NCBI GenBank assembly: GCA_012845835.1
Contig: JABAKD010000008.1
Span: 9,475,709-9,539,708, forward strand
From: Undaria pinnatifida
Taxonomy: Eukaryota; Sar; Phaeophyceae; Laminariales; Alariaceae
Reading direction: 5' to 3'
Length of the DNA: 64,000 nt
Positions 56,955 through 64,000 of this stretch are shown one piece after another (within the stretch, counting starts at the first letter, position 1; each line of letters opens with the position of its first letter). The notes beneath the pieces are model-generated. The model was not told the origin of the DNA and did no database searches. It saw nothing but the letters and a program-made list of their open reading frames with translations. The translations under genes and the position numbers were made by a program.

Positions 56955-57052
56955 TCCCTTCACTACTGGAAACCCGTTGTTTTCGGGGAGAAAATACTTG
57001 GAATTTTAGTACTGTATAGGGGAGGGGGTTTGGGGCTCTAAAAGGGTTAATG
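56955..57052 (+). mobile_element. piggyBac-like MITE, third copy
   Basis: TAATCCCTTCACTACTGGAA at the left, GGGGCTCTAAAAGGGTTAAT at the right, with TACTTGGAATTTTAGTACTG inside. A reverse-strand fragment with AAGGGGTTTCCAGTTGTGTG lies at about 57420-57515. Confidence 0.72.
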
Positions 57053-57156
57053 TATAGCACGTTTTGGCAAAAAAAAAAATCACTAAAACTGAATGGTTTT
57101 TTTAGGATTCCTTGGTGACCCGCTTTTTCCTGCCGACGACGCCATGTGTTTATAGG

Positions 57157-57415
57157 TGGGGACACAGAGTGCCCCCTGCAAGTCTGCCAATTGAGCAGGT
57201 CCTCGGACGGTACTCACTTTCATTTCCTTCGTGGAGACGTTGCTTTACTTATTCGATTCCACCAGAGCTCCGGATAGCTTCTGAGATCGGAGGCACGTGC
57301 CTCCGATCTATTTCCTAACTTTCCCGAATAGAAAACACCAACCTTATCATACGTAACCCATCCAAATGATCTCAAATTCGGATAATTACAGGCCTTTCGA
57401 GGTCGTATCTTAACA
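57157..57415 (-). repeat. Solo LTR of the Ty3/gypsy family
   Basis: On the minus strand it begins TGTTAAGATACG and ends CTGTGTCCCCA. It shares with 5163-5408 the GGCCT, TTTTCTATTCGGG, CCGGAGCTCTGG, GTGAGTACCGTCCGAGGACC and GACTTGCAGGGG blocks. Homology stops at both ends of the LTR. Confidence 0.82.
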
Positions 57416-57617
57416 GAGCCCCAAAACCCCTTCCTATGTACTGAACCCAAGTAGTGCTTCCCCCGAAAAGGGGTTTCCAGTTGTGTGAAGAAGGCGTTCT
57501 TAACCCAATATCGCTGGAAATGTACACATCTTCTCTCTTTTTTTCAATAATTTGTTTCGTTTGTATACCATATATATAGAGAGAGTAGATCATGGGGTTG
57601 TTCATCAGGTTGTACTG

Positions 57618-57925
57618 CCGGTCGCCCCGGTGGCGTATCAGGTTCTCCTCGAGCCTGGTACGATAGGTGAGTTTCGTGAGTTCGAATTCCCCCGAGTGCA
57701 TACTCGTATAAATTCGCGTGGGGACTTTTCTTGTGCACAAATTGACTTGCGGTCAAAGCGCGAGAGCGTGAGTTAGGAACACTCGATGAAAAAGCGCCGA
57801 CGAGCAGTGGGATTGCTGAACCCTACATGTGCGCGCGATAAAAATTGAAGGCAAGAACCGGGGGGAAGAAGGGACGACACCTGTGACCACGGCTTTGTCC
57901 AGAGAGAAGCTGGATACAACAAGTA
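57618..57925 (+). mobile_element. SINE family A copy
   Basis: CCGGTCGCCCCGGTGGCGTA head, box-B-like GAGTTCGAATTCCC, AAGCGCGAGAGCGTGAG, core GCGATAAAAATTGAAGGCA, tail TGTGACCACGGCTTTGTCC. Confidence 0.9.
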
Positions 57926-59713
57926 GAATTATAATTGTGTGAAAAAGGAAGTAAAAAAAAAGAAGACTTTTCAAAAATGTTTTTCCCCCTGAACTGTTTT
58001 GTTTGTGTTTATGGGCAAAAGGTTTGGAGATCCTTAAGTGGGGGGTAACCTACTAAAAAAACTAGATAGAGCGCCCCCCTACACCGCTACGTATCAACCT
58101 GGGGACCCAGAATACGGCCAGGGGGGGGGTGACTTTTTTTTTTTGTTGTTGCCCCAGTGGTTTGGGGTTACTCGTGCGAGTGCCACGGCACCCCCGTGTT
58201 CGTTTTAGCGGTCTTACAAGCTTTCGAACAAGGAGCCCTACGGTACATATGGTAGTATCATATACGCCCGTTTGAACTACTATGTATAGGGTCTGTGAGG
58301 TTTTCATCTCTATCGCACGAGTGACGTTGTGCACCCCTCACTGACAAAAACACGTTCTTGGCGATTTGTTTGGCGCAGAGAAAAGGTAACCATCCCGTCG
58401 GAGATTTATGTATCGAAAAATGAAAACAGCATTCGAGTCTCGTGGAGTGCCTATGAGCGCAGGGAACAAGGGGGCTCCACTCGCGCGAGTGACTACGACG
58501 AGCCACCGGTAAAAAAAGCCTCCGCGAGAGGGACCCCCCTGAGATACCATATATAGCATTGTTGGTCTTTCAGCCTGTTTCAATTTCGCCGTATCGATCT
58601 GCAATGGAAAAGTTAAGAGCTGCGTCGCGCCGAACCGCGCCCTCTCAGTGAGGTAGGTCTACCGAGTCGCTCGTGCAAGTGATGAAAACCTAGCAGAGTG
58701 TACTTAGTGAAAAAAAAAAGAGGTTAAGCCTCCCCTGCCGCAGCCTTCGTCGTCGATCAGAAACACTTCCGGCAACAAACTGCTACCACCCCGATATATC
58801 GCGGTCGCACGCGTCGCCCGTGTGGGCACCGCGTAAGAGTCAAACGCATTCCTGTCGCGCTGCTTGTCTGCGTGGAAAGGAACTTCACGATAAATTTGGT
58901 TTTCACTATCTATGCGGGGTGTGCACGTCAATATGCCGTGTTGCGCTTCGCTGTTGTTTACGGCTTTCTCCAGGTAGGTGTGTGCAGCACGCGACGCCGT
59001 CTAATCCTTCTCTGGGGCACAGGGCCCACAGCGAGCGAATATGATGTTAAATTTCACAGGTCTGGGGCTCATTTTTCAGTGGCTCCGAGCCACCCTCTCG
59101 CGAGTGCGTACTCTTAAATGTCTATTATAATGTGCTTTTCGCTTCTTTAATGGTAACCAACAATGAATGGATACCACCCATGGAATGACAGGTGCTACGA
59201 TATGGACTCGTATTAGTACACTGCGTGCTGGCTTTGTTAGCTACGTTTTTGGGTGACGGGGCGCGGCTCCTTAATTTACCCAATTAATTTTGTCGGAATT
59301 TCGTCATTATTATTGTTCTGAGCACTAGCAACACTATAATACTCGTTTTATACACCTTTTGGTATTCGTACTAATATGTCATCGGGGCGCACCTTATATT
59401 TCGCTCCATTTTTTCCTGTAGTTGTTATCAAGTAAGGAGAGAGGAGTCTCAGACGAAATATGGGCGCACCTCAAAAGGTAGCATATATATGCCCCGTGTC
59501 TTTGAGTGGGATACCGCCCCAAAACACACACGGACGCCTTCAACAAAGTTTCTTGACCTCTCGGTATAGAGCGCGTACCAGGTGCAAGAAAGGGTGCAAT
59601 GCAGTAAAACCACCGCAGCCTTGGCTCAAGCTCGGGTACACTCCCCGCCTCAGCAGCCCGGGCTCGTTCGTGTGTGATGGATGCTGTAATCGTCACTTTT
59701 TCCCCGTCGCTTT

Positions 59714-59972
59714 GACGCGTGCTACGATACAGGTGCACCACTATATTTCTTTAAGAGGTTCCCCAGTCGGGGAGCGTGAGACCTCTCTCAAAAACTGATT
59801 TGTAGAGAAAAATAAAACTGCTTTATCGCGGATGAAAAACCCCATGGGACCTAGGTATACAACGAGAATCATGCAAGAAAATGTTTATTTTTCGACGATT
59901 TTGGGTTGAGTGAGTCCCGTCATTCAGAAACCGTTTCACACAAAAAGTGATACCTCTCTCGTAGCACGCGTC
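59714..59972 (+). mobile_element. MITE, GACGCGTGCTA family
   Basis: Left end GACGCGTGCTACGATACAGG, right end CTCTCTCGTAGCACGCGTC: the TIRs match over about 19 bases. Inside are GGTGCACCAC, CGGATGAAAAACCCCATGG and TTCGACGATTTTGGGTTGAG. Confidence 0.8.
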
Positions 59973-60035
59973 GCTTTTGGAATACGTCAAGCCCCCCCAA
60001 AGGGTCTCCGATTGGGCCAGGTGTAAGGGTATTGG

Positions 60036-60655
60036 GAGGGGACACAGAGTGTCCCCTGCAGGTTTGCCAATTGAGCAGGTCCTCGGAGAGTACTCACTTT
60101 CTTAGCCTTAGGGGAGACGTAGCTACTAATAGATTCCACCAGAGCCCCGGATGACCTCTGAGAACGGAGGCACGCGCCTCCGTTCTATTTCCTGACTACC
60201 CCGAATAGAAAACGCCAACCTTATCATACGAAAACCGGCCAAATTATCTCAATTCAAATAATTACAGGCCTTTCGAGGCCGTATCTTAACACTAGCCCAC
60301 CCTGATGAGCCGCATATGCGAAAATATGGGGGATTCGGGGAAACTCCGGTTCTACGAGAACTAGACCATGAGTCGAAGATGCGGCTCCTCAAAAGCCACT
60401 CCTACACCTCTAACGGCCTCGCTATGAAGCCAAGAGCACGCGAAGAAAAGCAGTTGAAGGAAACTCAGACCCTCTACAACAAAGCAAACCAACCATCAAA
60501 ACCCTACCGCGTACCGCCGATGTGGCGGGGGGGGGGGGGCGGAAAAGACTCTACGGCAAACCATCCACACAGAAAAAGGTAGTATATGGCGAGGCGAGCC
60601 CTCGTCGATATGGAGGGGAACACAGGCGTTAATACACTTCCCGCCGTTTCAGGGG
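60036..60655 (-). mobile_element. 3'-end fragment of the Ty3/gypsy element (LTR plus internal 3' region)
   Basis: 60036-60291 is the LTR in reverse orientation. 60292-60655 continues as the reverse complement of 5162-4800, including GCATATGCGGCTCATCAGGG, CTTCGACTCATG and GTTTGCCGTAGAG. Homology ends in a G-run at about 60655, so the fragment is truncated there. Confidence 0.85.
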
Positions 60656-61050
60656 GGGGGGGGTGTTATATACAGTTATAAGGCTTAGTTTGGGTAAGCT
60701 ATAGGTTAACATTTTGCAAGTGGTCAAACGGACGAATACCCCACTAATACCTTAACAAATGGCGTCGTCGACAGACCATGGTTTTTTTGGGTGGTGGGTT
60801 CAAATTCCACCATCCACAATATTAGTTAACTTTTTCAGACTTGCCCCATGTCGAACTTGAAAAATACGTTCCCCGGTATCACCAGGAAATGAAACCGCTT
60901 GGACATTGACATGTCCGCCCATATATCCGGCCGACCTGCCATCTCGCCGTTTTAGGGGGGGGAGAGTGTTATAAGGCTTAGAGTTTTGAGTAAGCTAGTG
61001 GTTGACCTTTTGCAAGTGGTCAAACGGACTAATACCCACTAATTCCTCAA
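60640..61050 (+). repeat. Direct repeat with tRNA-like segment
   Basis: A G-run, GTGTTATA, TATAAGGCTTAG, GTAAGCTA, TTTTGCAAGTGGTCAAACGG and ACTAATACC recur at 60650-60755 and 60953-61045. After the first, GGTGGGTTCAAATTCCACC (about 60797-60816) forms a good T-arm, but no acceptor stem pairs, so it is a tRNA-derived remnant at most. Confidence 0.65.
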
Positions 61051-61373
61051 CACAGACTCAAGCTCTTCGTGCTTCTCGGCAGAGTACGTGTCCCGCACAA
61101 CTTTCTAATCCCAAGAGCACTTGAAAACCATGGTTTCCTTGTGGCGGCAGCGCGTGTGTCCCTCACACAACTTTCTTATTCAAAAGCTTTAGAAAAGCAT
61201 GTGGCTTACATTTTTTGTGAGCACATGTTACAACCCGTAGATTACGCGTCACCACTTCTTGCTGAGACCTCCCCACGTTAGGACCTCTATATACGTCTTA
61301 TACAGCCCAGCAACTAATTTCCTGAAAAATGAAAACTAAGTCCAACCCATTGTCTAGGAATACAAAAAAAAGA

Positions 61374-61642
61374 ACGCGTCCTGTACGATAGAGGTAGAGC
61401 CCTTTTCTCGTCTGAAGAAATGGTTTATGTACGACGGGGCTCCTTAACCCAAAAAATCGTCGGAAAATACGCCCCCTTAGTTTTTGCGAGATTTCTCGTT
61501 GTGTACCTAGGCCATGGGATTTTTCATCCGGGGGGTGGCAGCTAACTTTTCTCCAGATCAGTTTTTGGCAGCGAGATCGTAAGCTCTCAAATGGATTAAA
61601 CCTCAGACAAAACGTGGTGCACCTCTCTAGCATAGCACACGC
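61374..61642 (-). mobile_element. MITE, GACGCGTGCTA family, inverted copy
   Basis: Right end complement GGCGTGTGCTATGCTAGAGA; left end ACGCGTCCTGTACGATAGAG. Read on the minus strand it contains GGTGCACCACG, CGGATGAAAAATCCCATGG and TCCGACGATTTTTTGGGTTA. It shows the same internal order as the 59.7-kb copy. Confidence 0.78.
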
Positions 61643-62070
61643 CTGAAGTCCAGACGGATTAGGGTTGAGGAAACAAAACGTGCCACATCCCTACCCCGAA
61701 GAACAACGCCTTTGTTCCTACACGATGTGTTTCGTGCACGAACTATCAGATCCCGGCTTCTCCGTAACCGTGGGCTTCTCGGGCGACAGTAGCCCCAGCG
61801 TCCGTCAGTTTTACCGGAAGTTTTGTGCGCAATTTTATGGTACACCGGGCAAATACAACACCGAATATCGACTCCTAGGCAAAACAAACCGAAACAACGT
61901 GTGGGGGTAACACAACCGTTTCCGTCTGCCTGGTCATCTAATTTCGTAAACCCGGCCGTGATTGCCGGACGCGCTCACTACCCATTGAAATAAGCACTGC
62001 CTACATTGTAATCACTGCATCCCTAGCACAGGCAAGCCCAAACTAAAAGCATTCCACGAAAAGCTAAACA

Positions 62071-62686
62071 ATGTCATAAGTCCGTGACCAAGACTAAAGA
62101 GCGTCAAGAGTTCCCTCCGCCCAGGGAGAACAGGGCGACGACGACCGTTCCGAGACACATAAAGAACACGACGAAAACGAAGGCGCCTGGTCAAGGGCAC
62201 GGAGAGGGCGGCGGGGGCGAGCAAGCCCTACATGGCACCGTGGCCACGGAGGAAAGAAAAAAAAAGGGCTTGCGCGCCCCACCTAGAGGTAGAGGGGGAA
62301 AGGTTAGACTGATGCCGCACGCAAAGAGGAGAACGATATTTCCCCAAACCAATCCGCCCTTACCTCAATCCAATACCACAAAAACCAACGCCCGGGGTAC
62401 GGCGCTAGATTAATCGCGCGATTTACACGATACCCCGTAAAAAAGCTCTCAATCACCACAGACCAAACCAACCCCCGGGCACGGCGCTAGATTAATCGCG
62501 CTGTTTACACGATACCCCCTGACCTCAATCACCCAGAGCACACCAACACGCGGGTACGGCACTAGATTTGACGTGCAGATTAAACGATACCCCATGAACA
62601 GCCTCACAGAGACCAGACCAACACCCGGGTACGGCACTAGATTTGACGTGCAGATTAGACGATACCCCCAGCACTCAAAACCAACC

Positions 62687-62718
<32 letters not shown>

Positions 62719-63062
62719 AAACCACACCCAAAAAAGAAACATCCCCCCCAAAACGCTCCTACAAAAACAAGAACGCTCCTACTAAAAGACACCAAGCAAA
62801 AGTCACTCAAACTACACCATCCAGTATGCACAATCAACAGAAACTTAGCTGCTGTCGCTTCGTCCTCGACCCAGACCAGGTCTTCGTCTTGACCTTCTCC
62901 AACAGAAACCTGCTTCGGGGGGCGGCGTTGGGCATGGAGGTGATCAGCGCTACGCTCACAGGATTACCAAAGAAACAACTACTCTACCACACATCACTGC
63001 CCAACTAAAACAACGCAAAAAAAAGCGAGCTAGATAGCTGCCTAGTCTAGGCATCAGCACGT
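62071..63062 (+). repeat. Tandem duplication unit 1 (~938-bp period)
   Basis: Base 62377-63062 is identical to 63315-64000, including a 29-base A run. The upstream part 62100-62376 matches 63079-63314 with substitutions and indels. Small frames inside (such as 62826-63008) have no recognisable domain and are not called genes. Confidence 0.92.
62386..62672 (+). repeat. Four short internal tandem units
   Basis: Each unit carries CCCGGG(G)TACGGCRCTAGATT, a variable middle, and ACGATACCCC, at spacings of about 60-77 bp. The same four units recur in the second large copy (63324-63610). Confidence 0.85.
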
Positions 63063-63624
63063 GCACTTATCTATAGAGCGTCGAGGGTCCCTCCCGCCCG
63101 GGAAGAACAGGGCGGCGACGAACTCCCCCAGCCACCTGGTCAAGGGCACGGAGAGGGCGGCGGGGGCGAGCAAGCCCTACGCGGCACTACGGCCACGGAG
63201 AAAAAAAAAAGGGCTTGCCCGCCCCACCTAGCCATAGGGGGACGGAGGTTAGATTGACAGCCGCACGCCAGCAGGAGAATAGTCTTTCCCTCCCAAAAAC
63301 AAAATGACCTCAATCACAAAAACCAACGCCCGGGGTACGGCGCTAGATTAATCGCGCGATTTACACGATACCCCGTAAAAAAGCTCTCAATCACCACAGA
63401 CCAAACCAACCCCCGGGCACGGCGCTAGATTAATCGCGCTGTTTACACGATACCCCCTGACCTCAATCACCCAGAGCACACCAACACGCGGGTACGGCAC
63501 TAGATTTGACGTGCAGATTAAACGATACCCCATGAACAGCCTCACAGAGACCAGACCAACACCCGGGTACGGCACTAGATTTGACGTGCAGATTAGACGA
63601 TACCCCCAGCACTCAAAACCAACC

Positions 63625-63656
<32 letters not shown>

Positions 63657-64000
63657 AAACCACACCCAAAAAAGAAACATCCCCCCCAAAACGCTCCTAC
63701 AAAAACAAGAACGCTCCTACTAAAAGACACCAAGCAAAAGTCACTCAAACTACACCATCCAGTATGCACAATCAACAGAAACTTAGCTGCTGTCGCTTCG
63801 TCCTCGACCCAGACCAGGTCTTCGTCTTGACCTTCTCCAACAGAAACCTGCTTCGGGGGGCGGCGTTGGGCATGGAGGTGATCAGCGCTACGCTCACAGG
63901 ATTACCAAAGAAACAACTACTCTACCACACATCACTGCCCAACTAAAACAACGCAAAAAAAAGCGAGCTAGATAGCTGCCTAGTCTAGGCATCAGCACGT
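63063..64000 (+). repeat. Tandem duplication unit 2, running off the window
   Basis: Second copy of the unit above, offset 938. Its 5' part is diverged (GCGTCGAGGGTCCCTCC...), while its 3' part is base-identical to unit 1 up to the last base of the window. More copies may follow. Confidence 0.9.

Larger units (their letters stand above)
55413..62070. other. Gene-poor block downstream of the lipoyl-like gene
   Basis: It holds the MITEs, SINE, LTR pieces and repeats listed separately. Short open frames (for example 56233-56508 minus, 61665-61910 plus) have protein-like composition in places but no recognised domain, and they are not called as genes. Confidence 0.55.

Noticed and set aside
60797-60830. 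Possible tRNA 3' half with a good T-arm
   Set aside because: No matching acceptor or D-arm at a permissible distance.
62449-62751. Open frames in the tandem duplication with poly-Phe or poly-Lys
   Set aside because: They run through the 29-base A run and short tandem units; identical in both copies because the DNA is identical, which is not evidence of selection.

Overview
This is a eukaryotic, repeat-dense nuclear window. Coding sequence is confined to a few split genes with GT-AG introns of 1.4 to 12.4 kb, and most of the remaining DNA is transposon-derived. The mix (Ty3/gypsy retroelement with a chromodomain-like tail, tandem MAPR protein, N-myristoylation-type EF-hand protein, very long repeat-filled introns, near-balanced GC) suggests a stramenopile, most likely a brown alga. 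That assignment is inference. No bacterial features, CRISPR array, rRNA or intact tRNA gene was seen.

Layout. 1-5408: 3' two-thirds of a decayed Ty3/gypsy retrotransposon ending in a 246-bp LTR at 5163-5408. The same LTR recurs as a solo copy (57157-57415, minus) and as a 3'-end fragment (60036-60655, minus). 5409-8735: intergenic with short repeats. 8736-12794 (minus): a two-exon gene for a membrane-anchored protein with two cytochrome-b5-like (MAPR) domains. 13442-27092 (plus): a divergently transcribed EF-hand protein split by a 12.4-kb intron packed with SINEs and MITEs. 27093-45626: a gene-poor block of SINEs, several MITE families, tRNA-like fold-backs and satellites. 45627-48268 (minus): a broken multi-exon gene with a DEDDy 3'-5' exonuclease C-terminal half and in-frame stops. 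50214-55412 (plus): a clean three-exon gene for a probably mitochondrial lipoyl-like domain protein lacking the usual lysine. 55413-62070: MITEs, a SINE, LTR pieces. 62071-64000: a tandem duplication of about 938 bp whose last 686 bp are base-identical.

The three intact genes show no shared pathway; the first two share a 647-bp divergent promoter region. The most interesting content is the transposon biology: two SINE families that share a central core but have different tRNA-like heads and tails; a TTAA-target MITE whose unoccupied site survives in a second copy of the host repeat; several other TIR families; and tRNA-like fold-backs. On the protein side the notable items are the lipoyl-like domain with Ser in place of Lys and the MAPR domain split by a glycine-rich insert.
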